Assembly: GCA_035507155.1 (NCBI GenBank)
Contig: DATJOK010000163.1
Location: 1-64,000 of the forward strand
DNA: 64,000 nucleotides
DNA from: DASZHJ01 sp035507155
GTDB taxonomy: Bacteria; Pseudomonadota; Alphaproteobacteria; ATCC43930; CGMCC-115725
Direction: 5' to 3'
Positions 41,057-48,670 of the stretch are shown piece by piece (the first letter of the stretch is position 1; each line of letters opens with the position of its first letter). The notes under the pieces are model-generated. The model had not been told where the DNA came from. It ran no database searches and worked only from the letters and a program-made list of their open reading frames with translations. The position numbers were made by a program, and so were the translations under genes.

Positions 41057-41094
41057 CGCGAGTCGACTCGCGTCCTGGCGATTCGTCGCCAGGA
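41057..41094 (+). terminator. Tandem hairpins after the RAM-domain gene
   Basis: The perfect 16-bp palindrome CGCGAGTCGACTCGCG (41057-41072) starts 5 bases after the stop. It abuts TCCTGGCGA-TTCG-TCGCCAGGA (41073-41094), a 9-bp stem with a UUCG tetraloop. Two adjacent stable hairpins suggest transcription termination or 3'-end protection. There is no U-run. The remaining sequence to 41226 holds no gene. Confidence 0.6.
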
Positions 41095-41226
41095 TGCGGA
41101 CCATCGCCGCTTGTTTGCCTCGCCCGCTCCGGCGTAAATGCATCGGGGCCTACCGGTTGTTCCGGCGGGACACCTCCGCTGGCTCCCGGACAGGCGCGGG
41201 CATTCCTCGCCGCGGGAGAGATCGCC

Positions 41227-42036
41227 ATGAAGGGCAGCGACATCCGAACCCAGCACCTCCGCTGGAGCATCGACGGCAAGGTCGGCACCGTCACCCTCGA
41301 CCGGCCGGAGCGCAAGAATCCCCTCACCTTCGAGAGCTACGGCGAGTTGCGCGAGCTCTTCCGTCTGCTCACCTATGTCGAGGACGTAAAGGCCGTGGTG
41401 CTGACAGGCGCCGGCGAGAACTTCTGCTCCGGCGCCGACATGCAAGAGGCGATCGGGCCGCTCACGCGGCAAGCGGTCAGCGGGCTGATGGAATTCACCC
41501 GCCTGTCGTCGGAGGTGGTGAAGGCGATGCGGCTCTGCCCGCAGCCGATCATCGCCGCCATCGATGGCATCTGCGCCGGCGCCGGCGCGACCCTGGCGAT
41601 GGCCGCCGATCTCCGGTTCGGCACCCCGCGCAGCAAGGTTGCCTTCCTTTTCGTCCACGTAGGGCTTGCCGGCTGCGACATGGGGGCCTGCGCCCTGCTG
41701 CCGCGCATCATCGGCGAGGGCCGTGCCGCCGAGCTCCTCTACACCGGACGCGCCCTTGGCGGCGAGGAAGCGGAGCGCTGGGGCTTCTTCAACCGGCTCT
41801 GCGAGCCCGCCATGGTGCAGGGCCTTGCCGCGGAGATGGCCGAGAGCCTGGCCCAGGGGCCGAGCTTTGCCCACGGCCTCACCAAGCGGATGCTGCATCT
41901 GGAGCGCAGCCTCAGCCTGGAGCAGGCGCTCGAAGCCGAAGCCCAGGCACAAGCCCTCGCCCTGCAGAGCCAGGACTTCCGCCGCGCCTACGAGGCCTAT
42001 ACCCAGAAGCGCCCGCCGGTATTCGAGGGAAATTGA
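41227..42036 (+). CDS. Enoyl-CoA hydratase/isomerase family protein
   Basis: The 269-residue crotonase-fold enzyme has the oxyanion segments GAGENFCSGADMQEAI (about residues 62-77) and IDGICAGAGATLAMAADLRFG (about 118-138), followed by FVHVGLAGCDMGACALLPRI. It would hydrate enoyl-CoA or act on a related CoA ester. The expected glutamate after GLAGCDMGA is not obvious, so the exact reaction is open. GGGAGAG precedes the ATG. It stands alone; the next gene is leftward. Confidence 0.87.
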   Translation: MKGSDIRTQHLRWSIDGKVGTVTLDRPERKNPLTFESYGELRELFRLLTYVEDVKAVVLTGAGENFCSGADMQEAIGPLTRQAVSGLMEFTRLSSEVVKAMRLCPQPIIAAIDGICAGAGATLAMAADLRFGTPRSKVAFLFVHVGLAGCDMGACALLPRIIGEGRAAELLYTGRALGGEEAERWGFFNRLCEPAMVQGLAAEMAESLAQGPSFAHGLTKRMLHLERSLSLEQALEAEAQAQALALQSQDFRRAYEAYTQKRPPVFEGN

Positions 42037-42133
42037 GGATCATAAGGCGCTTAAGCCGCGATATTGACCTCAGGTATCACGCGAAGTCGGATTGGTTTCG
42101 CGCTTTGACTCAATGTATTGCCGAAGACTGCCG

Positions 42134-42149
42134 ACGTGAGATTTCACGT
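42134..42149. repeat. Small dyad downstream of enoyl-CoA hydratase
   Basis: ACGTGA-gatt-TCACGT (42134-42149) is a perfect 6-bp-arm dyad in the 189-bp gap between the hydratase and the convergent DUF2000 gene. The gap otherwise holds no gene. It could be a weak terminator. Confidence 0.3.
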
Positions 42150-42225
42150 TAGCGAAAGCCGTCATCGTCGCGCCGCGATTCGGGTTTCGTTCCGTCCTGT
42201 TCACGATCTGGCGCCAGACGCCGGC

Positions 42226-42636
42226 TCACGGGTGCAGAGACAGGCCCTTCAATATCTTATCTGCAAGCTTTCGATCGGCGTGGAAGGCCATGCCGGCGAG
42301 CTTCAGATCCGGCCCGCTGGTCGCCATGACAGCGGCACGGTTGTCGACGTCGTTTCCAGTGCCGAAGAGCGCTTCGGTGAAGATTGCGAGCTTCACCTTG
42401 CGCTCCATCGCCCGCTCGTAGGCGGCGCGGACCGCCGCCGCCGGGCCGGTGAAGACCAGCACCGGCTGGCGGAACATCGGCAGGTAGATGTTGCCGGAGC
42501 CATCCACGTAGTTCTCGCCGGTGGTCTCGCTCTGGCGCGCGGCGATGCCGCTAACCAGAAACGCGGTCATGTTAAGCTTCTGCCAGGTCGGCAAATCCTC
42601 ACGCACGACGACGGCGATCTTGGTATCGAATCTCAT
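42226..42636 (-). CDS. DUF2000 family protein
   Basis: The 136-residue protein matches DUF2000: FDTKIAVVVREDLPTWQKLNM, FLVSGIAA, YVDGSGNIYLPMFRQPVLVF and IFTEALFGTGNDVDNRAAV. Structural relatives resemble peptidyl-tRNA hydrolase 2, but the biochemical role is unknown. It is divergent from the AraC regulator, 99 bp between the starts, and such regulators often control the divergent gene. Confidence 0.83.
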   Translation of the reverse strand: MRFDTKIAVVVREDLPTWQKLNMTAFLVSGIAARQSETTGENYVDGSGNIYLPMFRQPVLVFTGPAAAVRAAYERAMERKVKLAIFTEALFGTGNDVDNRAAVMATSGPDLKLAGMAFHADRKLADKILKGLSLHP

Positions 42637-42735
42637 GCGGTGCGAGGCTCCCGGTTATCCTGACCGGGCCAAGCCTAGGATCGCCGGTCCCCGAGGGATT
42701 GTACCGCCGTGCTCTGCCCCGTGCCGGGAAGGCCC

Positions 42736-43581
42736 ATGAAAGCGCCGCGCCAGGAATGGACCGACTACCGGGTCGCTCCCGATCGCGGCATCGAGCTGCT
42801 GCACGCCCATTACGTCCATCACAACTACGAGCGCCACGCCCATGACGCCTACGCCCTCGGCATCACCGAGAGCGGCGTCCAAAGCTTCACCTACCGCGGC
42901 GTATACCATGCGAGCGCTGCCGGGACGGTGCTGGTCCTGTTGCCAGGCGAGGTCCATGACGGCCATGCCGGCGCTCCGGAGGGTTTCACCTACCGCATGC
43001 TCTACATCGAGCCCCGCGCCGTTGCCGAGGCGCTCGCCGATGCGATGGAGCACCCTGCGGCGCTTCCCTTCGTCCCGCAGCCGCTGCTGCGGGATGGCAC
43101 GCTCGCAGCGCTGATCCGGAGCCTGCATCAATCGCTGTCGGAGCCGGCCGCGGCGATGGAGCGCGACGTGCATTTCCAGCGGATGGTGATCGCGCTCGCC
43201 GTGCTCCATGCCGACGGCGTCCACCGGCTCCCGCGCCCCGGTGCCAGTCCGCAGGCGATCGGGCGCATGCGCGACTTTCTGCATGCCAACTTCGCCGCCG
43301 ACGTCTCGGCGACGGAGCTGGCCGCGGTCGCCGGCATGAGCCGGTTCCACGCCAGCCGTCAATTCCGGCGGACCTATGGAATGGCGCCGCATGCCTATCT
43401 CCTGAAACTCAGGCTGGCAGAGGCACGCCGCCTGATCGCGGCCGGCGAGCCCCTCGCAGCCGCCGCGGCGGGCGCCGGCTTTGTCGATCAGAGCCATCTG
43501 AGCCGGCGCTTCAAGGGTGCTTTCGGCATCACGCCCGGGCAGTTCGCGCGGGCGGCCCGCGACGGGGCTATTCGATGGTGA
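42736..43581 (+). CDS. AraC family transcriptional regulator
   Basis: The 281-residue protein has an N-terminal cupin-type arm (about 1-130: HHNYERHAHDAYALGITESG, LLPGEVHDGHAG) and a C-terminal double helix-turn-helix (about 180-275: SATELAAVAGMSRFHASRQF and FVDQSHLSRRFKGAFGITPG). The ATG at 42736 follows GGGAAGG. DUF2000, divergent, is the probable target. The inducer is unknown. Its 3' end overlaps the convergent lipoprotein gene by 14 bp. Confidence 0.88.
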   Translation: MKAPRQEWTDYRVAPDRGIELLHAHYVHHNYERHAHDAYALGITESGVQSFTYRGVYHASAAGTVLVLLPGEVHDGHAGAPEGFTYRMLYIEPRAVAEALADAMEHPAALPFVPQPLLRDGTLAALIRSLHQSLSEPAAAMERDVHFQRMVIALAVLHADGVHRLPRPGASPQAIGRMRDFLHANFAADVSATELAAVAGMSRFHASRQFRRTYGMAPHAYLLKLRLAEARRLIAAGEPLAAAAAGAGFVDQSHLSRRFKGAFGITPGQFARAARDGAIRW

Positions 43582-43849
43582 CGCCGCCCTGGCTGTCGAT
43601 GTGACAATCGACGTCGACTGCCGAATTACCCCATTGAACCAGCAGCGGCACAACGGTGTTGCCGTAGAAATCGCGACGTGCGGGCCTCTGGGCCTGGACG
43701 ATGAAGCCGAGGGCGCGCGCCTGCTGGGTGCAGGCGTCGGTCGGAACCGGCTCGCCCGCCTCTCCCGCCGGCGCCGATGCGGGCTCCGATGCCTCGGTGC
43801 ATCCGACGAGCACCAGACCCAGGGCGAACAGCAGCACGATGAGCCGCAT
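43568..43849 (-). CDS. Small secreted lipoprotein, unknown function
   Basis: The 93-residue product has a short lipoprotein signal MRLIVLLFALGLVLVGC with lipobox LVGC (C17). A flexible Ala/Pro/Glu-rich stretch follows, then a core with two cysteines (DACTQQARALGF and VDCHIDSQGG) that could form a disulfide. The ATG at complement 43847-43849 places the signal at the N-terminus; an ATG seven codons upstream is possible. I recognise no family. Confidence 0.6.
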   Translation of the reverse strand: MRLIVLLFALGLVLVGCTEASEPASAPAGEAGEPVPTDACTQQARALGFIVQAQRPARRDFYGNTVVPLLVQWGNSAVDVDCHIDSQGGVTIE

Positions 43850-43999
43850 CAAGGTCCCCAGCTCCATCAAATCCGCCCGCCAATCTGGCCCGCCGGGGCC
43901 GGGAAGGCAATGGAGGGCGCCTCCGAATCCCCTTGAGCGACCGGCGTCGCGCCGCTAACCATCGCCCGCTGGAGAGCGTCGGAGCGAGAAGGAATTTGG

Positions 44000-45223
44000 A
44001 TGAGCGCTGAGCCTCGGATCGTGATCGTCGGCGCGGGCCACGCGGGAGGCCGCGCCGCCGAGGCCCTGCGCGGCGCCGGCTTCAAGGGCGAGGTCCTGCT
44101 GATCGGCGAGGAGCGGCATCCGCCCTACGAGCGGCCGCCGCTCTCCAAGGAGCTGCTCGCCGGCACGATCGATGTCGAGAAGATCTACGTGCGTCCGCCC
44201 GCCTGGTACGGCGAGCATGGTATCACCCTTCGTCTCGGCACCCGGGTCGGCGAGATCGATCGCGGCGCGCGCCGCTTGCGCCTCGAGGGCGGCGGCAGCG
44301 AGGCCTACGATCTGCTTCTGCTGACGACGGGCGCGCGACCCAGACTGCTCCGCGGGCCTGGCGCCAAGAACCCGCATGTTCTCTACATCCGCGACATCGA
44401 TCACACGCTGGCCCTCCGCCCGCGACTGGGACCCGGCCGCCGCATCGCGGTGATCGGTGCCGGCTTCATCGGTCTCGAGGCTGCCGCCATCGCCCGCAAG
44501 AGCGGTGCCATGGTGACCGTGATCGAGATGGCGCCGCAGCCGCTCGGCCGCGTCGCGGCGCCGGAGATCGGCGCATTCTTCGCCGCGCTGCATCGCGAGC
44601 ATGGCGTCGAGCTCCGCCTCGCGACCGGCGTCGCCGCGATCGAGGAGAGCGGCGAGGGCCTGCGCATTCTCCTCACCGATGGCGCCGCGATCGAGGCGGA
44701 TCTCGCCATCGCCGGCATCGGCGCGGTGCCCAATACCGAGCTGGCCGCCGCCGCCGGCCTCGCCGTCGAGGATGGCATCGTCGTCGACGAGTTCGGCCGC
44801 AGCTCCGATCCCGCGATCTTCGCCGCCGGCGACGTGACCCGGCATTTCAATCCGATCCTCGGCCGGCGGATCCGCCTGGAGGCGTGGCAGAACGCCCAGA
44901 ACCAGGCGATTGCCGTCGCCAAGATCATGGCCGGAGGAAACCAGCCCTTCGCCGAGGTGCCGTGGTTCTGGACCGATCAATACGATGTGAACCTGCAGAT
45001 CGCCGGCACGCCGGAAAGATGGGACGCGCTGGTGCGGCGCCCCGGCCCCAATCCGCGCGCCTTCACCCTCTTCTATCTGCAGGAGGGATGCGTCGTCGGC
45101 GCCAATACCGTCAACAACCCGCGCGACATGCGCTTCGCCAAGCTGCTGATCGAGCGCGGCCGGCGCGTGGAGCCCGAGCGCCTCGCCGATCCCGCCCGGA
45201 AACTGCAGGATCTCGCCAAATAG
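44000..45223 (+). CDS. Ferredoxin/rubredoxin reductase-type FAD oxidoreductase
   Basis: The 407-residue NAD(P)H-dependent flavoprotein has an FAD site IVIVGAGHAGGRAAEALR (residues ~7-24), YERPPLSKELLAG, a second Rossmann motif IAVIGAGFIGLEAAAIA (about 149-165) and IFAAGDVTRHFNP (about 273). The C-terminal reductase domain carries VPWFWTDQYDVNLQIAG. This is the layout of dioxygenase ferredoxin reductases (BphA4 type). The Rieske ferredoxin 121 bp downstream is its likely electron acceptor. No terminal oxygenase is adjacent. Confidence 0.88.
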   Translation: MSAEPRIVIVGAGHAGGRAAEALRGAGFKGEVLLIGEERHPPYERPPLSKELLAGTIDVEKIYVRPPAWYGEHGITLRLGTRVGEIDRGARRLRLEGGGSEAYDLLLLTTGARPRLLRGPGAKNPHVLYIRDIDHTLALRPRLGPGRRIAVIGAGFIGLEAAAIARKSGAMVTVIEMAPQPLGRVAAPEIGAFFAALHREHGVELRLATGVAAIEESGEGLRILLTDGAAIEADLAIAGIGAVPNTELAAAAGLAVEDGIVVDEFGRSSDPAIFAAGDVTRHFNPILGRRIRLEAWQNAQNQAIAVAKIMAGGNQPFAEVPWFWTDQYDVNLQIAGTPERWDALVRRPGPNPRAFTLFYLQEGCVVGANTVNNPRDMRFAKLLIERGRRVEPERLADPARKLQDLAK

Positions 45224-45224
45224 C

Positions 45225-45243
45225 GCCCGTCCGGCGGGCGCTT
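45225..45243 (+). terminator. Hairpin after the ferredoxin reductase
   Basis: GCGCCCG-tccgg-CGGGCGC (45225-45243) is a perfect 7-bp GC stem with a 5-nt loop, starting 1 base after the stop codon. It has no U-tract. It could partly separate the reductase from the Rieske ferredoxin. Confidence 0.45.
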
Positions 45244-45344
45244 GCCAAAGCCGGAGGCGGCGGCAAATATCTCAGCCTCACTAGCGAGGAACTCAGCGTG
45301 CAAGAACAGTGGCAGGGCGCCGGCGCGGCGCACGGAACGATCTG

Positions 45345-45665
45345 ATGGCAGACAGCGGGAACTGGGTGACCGTGGCGTCGCGCTCGGCGCTCGGCGAGGG
45401 CGACATCAGCGGCGTTGCGGTCGGCGAGACGCAGATCGCGCTCTACAACGTCGGCGGCGAGATCTACGCCACCGACAATATCTGCAGCCACGCCTATGCG
45501 CTGCTCTCCGACGGTTGGCTTGACGGCGAGGTGATCGAATGCCCGCTGCACGCGGGCCGTTTCGAGGTCAAGACCGGCAAGGGCCTCGGCCCGCCGATCC
45601 CCTGCGACATCAAGACCTTTCCGGTGCGGATCGTCGGCGACGACGTGCAGGTGCAGGTCGGCTGA
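45345..45665 (+). CDS. Rieske [2Fe-2S] ferredoxin of a multicomponent dioxygenase
   Basis: The 106-residue soluble ferredoxin has the Rieske ligands C47-S-H49 (DNICSHAYALLSDG) and C66-PL-H69 (IECPLHAGRFEV), matching the small ferredoxin components of aromatic-ring dioxygenases. The ATG at 45345 gives the normal length. It should take electrons from the upstream reductase and pass them to an oxygenase encoded elsewhere. Confidence 0.9.
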   Translation: MADSGNWVTVASRSALGEGDISGVAVGETQIALYNVGGEIYATDNICSHAYALLSDGWLDGEVIECPLHAGRFEVKTGKGLGPPIPCDIKTFPVRIVGDDVQVQVG

Positions 45666-45676
45666 GCGGAATACCG

Positions 45677-46006
45677 CTACCGAACGGCGGTACCAAGCTG
45701 CCAGAGGATGCCATAATTCATGATGGGCCGCTCGAAAGTCACGCCCTTCTCGACGAATTGCCGGGCAAGGTCGAGCATCGGCTGAAAGCGATCCATCTGC
45801 CGCGCATCGTCCAGGCTGCGCCAGACGCTCACATTGCTGAGCGACGAGGTGATTTCGTCCGCACCGGCGAAATAGGCCAGGCAGCCTGGCATGGCGGTGA
45901 TGCCGGGCAGGAGCACCGTCGCCGCGGCGTCCATCATCTCCTTGAACATGGCAAAGTCCTCCGCCCGGCAGCGGAGGATAGACACGCGAACCACCGGCGC
46001 AGACAT
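45677..46006 (-). CDS. Dimeric alpha/beta-barrel (ABM-like) protein
   Basis: The 109-residue protein looks like an antibiotic-biosynthesis-monooxygenase/stress-response barrel subunit: VRVSILRCRAEDFAMFKEMM, MPGCLAYFAGADE and SNVSVWRSLDDARQMDRF. GAGGAGG precedes the ATG at complement 46004-46006. It converges with the Rieske gene (11-bp gap). Enzymatic or simple binding roles are both possible. Confidence 0.65.
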   Translation of the reverse strand: MSAPVVRVSILRCRAEDFAMFKEMMDAAATVLLPGITAMPGCLAYFAGADEITSSLSNVSVWRSLDDARQMDRFQPMLDLARQFVEKGVTFERPIMNYGILWQLGTAVR

Positions 46007-46193
46007 GGAAGGCCTCCTCTGCAGGTCAGATGCGGCATTGACCAGCATATTTCGATGCGTCAGGCTCCGCACATGGTCGTGATCGACGGCATGCGCAGCG
46101 GCAACGGGCGACTTAGCAAGCCGGCCTCCTGATCGGAGACCGGCACTTCGCCGTCTTCCCTGCCCTTGCCCGCCTCGAGAATGCTCGCGACCC

Positions 46194-47141
46194 ATGCCAG
46201 ATCCCGCGCCCGCTCCCTGCACGTCGCCCCGGCCGAGCCGCGTCGGCATTGCCGCCTTCTACGACACGCCCTACGCCCTGCTGGTTCTCGCCGTGCTGTT
46301 CTGGGCCGGCAATTTCATCGTCGGCCGCGCGGTGCGCGACGCGGTGCCGCCGATCGCCCTCGCCTTCGGGCGCTGGACCGGCGGCTTTCTCCTGGTGATG
46401 CTGTTCGCGCACCGTCATCTGGCCCGCGATCTCCCGCGCCTCCTGCGCTCGTGGCGGATCATGCTGCTGCTTTCCGCCACCGGCATTGCCGCCTTCAACA
46501 GCTTCATCTACACGGGCCTGCGCACTACGACGGCGATCAACGCCGCGCTCGAGCAGTCGGTCATGCCTGTCGTGATCCTGCTCTACTCCTACCTGCTCTT
46601 CCGCGAGCGGGTGAGCGCGGCGCAGCTCGCCGGCGTGCTGATCTCGCTCGTCGGCGTCGTCGTCATCGTCACCCGCGGCGAGCCGCTGGCGCTCTTTCAT
46701 ATTCCTCTCAACGTCGGCGATGCCTGGGTGCTGGCGGCGGTCCTCGCCTATGCCGCCTATTCGGCGCTGCTGCGGCTCAGGCCCGCGGTGCACCCCAGCA
46801 GCTTCGTCGCCTCGACCTTCCTGCTCGGCGCGCTGATGATCGCGCCATTCTTCGTCTGGGAGGAACTCTCGGGAGACGTCCTGCAATGGCGCCCGGCAAC
46901 CTTCCTCGCCATCGGCTATGTGGGCATCTTCCCGTCGGTGGTGGCCTATTTCTGCTACAACCGCGCGATCGAGCTCATCGGCGCCAACCGGGCAGGACAG
47001 TTCATGCACCTGATGCCGGTGTTCGGCAGCGTGCTGGCGATCTTGCTGCTGGGGGAGCAGTTCCGGCTCTTTCACCTTGGCGGCGCGCTGCTGATCTTCG
47101 CCGGCATCGTGCTGGCGATGCGGCGGCATCCGCTAGGTTAG
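46194..47141 (+). CDS. EamA/DMT-family transporter
   Basis: The 315-residue inner-membrane protein has ten hydrophobic helices in two EamA repeats (about 28-160 and 172-310). It opens with VLAVLFWAGNFIVGRAV and has ALEQSVMPVVILLYSYLLFRERV and FMHLMPVFGSVLAILLLGEQF, the classical helix-4 and helix-9 motifs. It probably exports amino acids or metabolites; the substrate is unknown. It converges with the LysE-type gene across a 152-bp gap with no gene. Confidence 0.87.
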   Translation: MPDPAPAPCTSPRPSRVGIAAFYDTPYALLVLAVLFWAGNFIVGRAVRDAVPPIALAFGRWTGGFLLVMLFAHRHLARDLPRLLRSWRIMLLLSATGIAAFNSFIYTGLRTTTAINAALEQSVMPVVILLYSYLLFRERVSAAQLAGVLISLVGVVVIVTRGEPLALFHIPLNVGDAWVLAAVLAYAAYSALLRLRPAVHPSSFVASTFLLGALMIAPFFVWEELSGDVLQWRPATFLAIGYVGIFPSVVAYFCYNRAIELIGANRAGQFMHLMPVFGSVLAILLLGEQFRLFHLGGALLIFAGIVLAMRRHPLG

Positions 47142-47293
47142 TATAAGAATTAATCGCGCATTGAATTGTTGCGGGACGTGCGGCCGCGCCGGCGGAGAGC
47201 CCGGCCGAGGATGCCTTTCGACGCCTGGCCGAGGGCAACTGCCCGCTTGTTCGCTAGAGCTTTCCGTGCAGAGAATACGACAAGCCAACGACT

Positions 47294-47929
47294 CTACCGC
47301 TGTTCGCTCGCGATCCGAAGTCCGAGAGCGATCAGCACCGCGCCGGTGATGCCCTCGACGACGCAACGGATCCGCGGCCGCCGCAGCACGTCGCCCGCGA
47401 GCGTGACGGCGGCGGCATAGACCGCGAGCCAGATCAGTGTCATCGCCGAGAACACCAGGCCCAGCGACATCAATCCGAGAAACGACGCATCGCCGCCGGG
47501 CGCGAACTGTGGCAACAGGCTGGTGAAGAAGGCGGCCATCTTGGGATTACCGAGGTCATTGATGACCCCTTGCCGGAACGCTCGCAGCGGCGACAGGCGC
47601 CCCGCGACGCCATTGCCCCCGGCGGCCGATTTGAGCCCGCCGGGACGCATCAGCTGCCACAGCGTCTGCAGGCCGAGGACGATCAGATAGGCGGCGCCCA
47701 GCAGCTTGATCGCGGCGAAGACCGGCGCCGAGGCGACGATCAGCGCCACCAAGCCGAGGCTGGTGGCGAGCGCCCAGATCGCCTGCCCCACCGAAACGCC
47801 GAAAGCCGTGGAGACGCCCGCGCGGCGGCCGCCGGCCAAGGTATTGCGCACGGTGAGCGCGGTATCCGGCCCCGGTGTCACGATCACCAGGATGGAGATG
47901 CCGAGGAATGCCCAGAGCTGCGCCGACAT
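47294..47929 (-). CDS. LysE/RhtB-family amino-acid exporter
   Basis: The 211-residue membrane protein opens with AFLGISILVIVTPGPDTALT, the family signature with P-G-P. Further segments are AYLIVLGLQTLWQL, FRQGVINDLGNPKMAAFFTSLLPQF (read as adjoining parts) and VEGITGAVLIALGLRIA. Members export lysine, threonine, homoserine or lactone-like compounds. An ATG 6 codons upstream is a possible start. No LysG-type regulator is adjacent; the PAS_5 gene lies 53 bp upstream. Confidence 0.87.
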   Translation of the reverse strand: MSAQLWAFLGISILVIVTPGPDTALTVRNTLAGGRRAGVSTAFGVSVGQAIWALATSLGLVALIVASAPVFAAIKLLGAAYLIVLGLQTLWQLMRPGGLKSAAGGNGVAGRLSPLRAFRQGVINDLGNPKMAAFFTSLLPQFAPGGDASFLGLMSLGLVFSAMTLIWLAVYAAAVTLAGDVLRRPRIRCVVEGITGAVLIALGLRIASEQR

Positions 47930-47982
47930 GCGCGGAAGTTTCGGCATACGGATCGACGGCGTCAAGCCGTCGGGCAGCGGGC

Positions 47983-48546
47983 TCAAACGACGTCGAAGCG
48001 GGCCGGCTGAAGGTAGATCGTCAGCGCGAGCAGGATGTCCACGTCCTCTCCGTTCGCGGCGAGCGGCACCAGCAGGCGCTCCACCTGCAGAAAGTCCTTG
48101 GTGACGTGGTAGGGCGGCGAGCCCTTGAGGTAGCCGATCTCGCCGCGCTCGACCGAGGTCACATACTGGGCGTGCGACACCGAGCTCAGGAACTGCTCGT
48201 GCGCTTCGTCGAGCCACCGGCCGGTGAAGTCGCGGCCCATCACGTTCACCTGCTCGGTGCCGACCAGCCGATAGCGAAAGCGCAGGGGATCGCGGCGGAC
48301 GTCCATCATCCAGATCCAGCGCAGCAGCGGAACCAGATCACAGGGATCGATGTGCTGTCGGCCCGGAAGGCCGCCGCCGGGAGGATGCACCGAACGCCAG
48401 TAGTCATGGAGATGGCGCAGGCGCGGATCCGCATTTGCCGGAAGCGCGGACGCGAGCACCGTCGCCGGCGCACGCGTCGTCTCGGTCTTCTGTTGCCAAT
48501 TCGAAGAGATCACGGATCTGCGGACTTCCGATGTACATACCATCAT
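47983..48546 (-). CDS. PAS_5-type (DUF1488-like layout) single-domain PAS protein
   Basis: The 187-residue protein consists of an unconserved ~40-residue lead and one PAS_5-type domain (about 42-180). Motifs are LRHLHDYWRSVHPPGGGLPG, HIDPCDLVPLLRWIWMMDV, RFRYRLVGTEQVNVMGRDFTG, shown here as RFRYRLVGTEQ then GRDFTGRWLDE, and LVPLAANGEDVDILLALTIY. There is no output domain. Many Rhodospirillales carry numerous such proteins; the ligand and partner are unknown. The DUF number in the call is uncertain, while the PAS_5 resemblance is clear. Confidence 0.75.
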   Translation of the reverse strand: MMVCTSEVRRSVISSNWQQKTETTRAPATVLASALPANADPRLRHLHDYWRSVHPPGGGLPGRQHIDPCDLVPLLRWIWMMDVRRDPLRFRYRLVGTEQVNVMGRDFTGRWLDEAHEQFLSSVSHAQYVTSVERGEIGYLKGSPPYHVTKDFLQVERLLVPLAANGEDVDILLALTIYLQPARFDVV

Positions 48547-48670
48547 AAGTTGTAATTCCTGAACTATCCATTAAACCCGATACGCGTGGCGGTCCATCGC
48601 ACTAGCCAAGCCCATGCCCGGCGGATTAGAAAGCGAGGTGACCTAGAAACCCCCTGAAACAGGCGACTTG

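Noticed and set aside
45224..45344. Remnant of a lost oxygenase between reductase and ferredoxin
   Set aside because: The codons here (for example EELSVQEQWQ) are too few to assign to any family.
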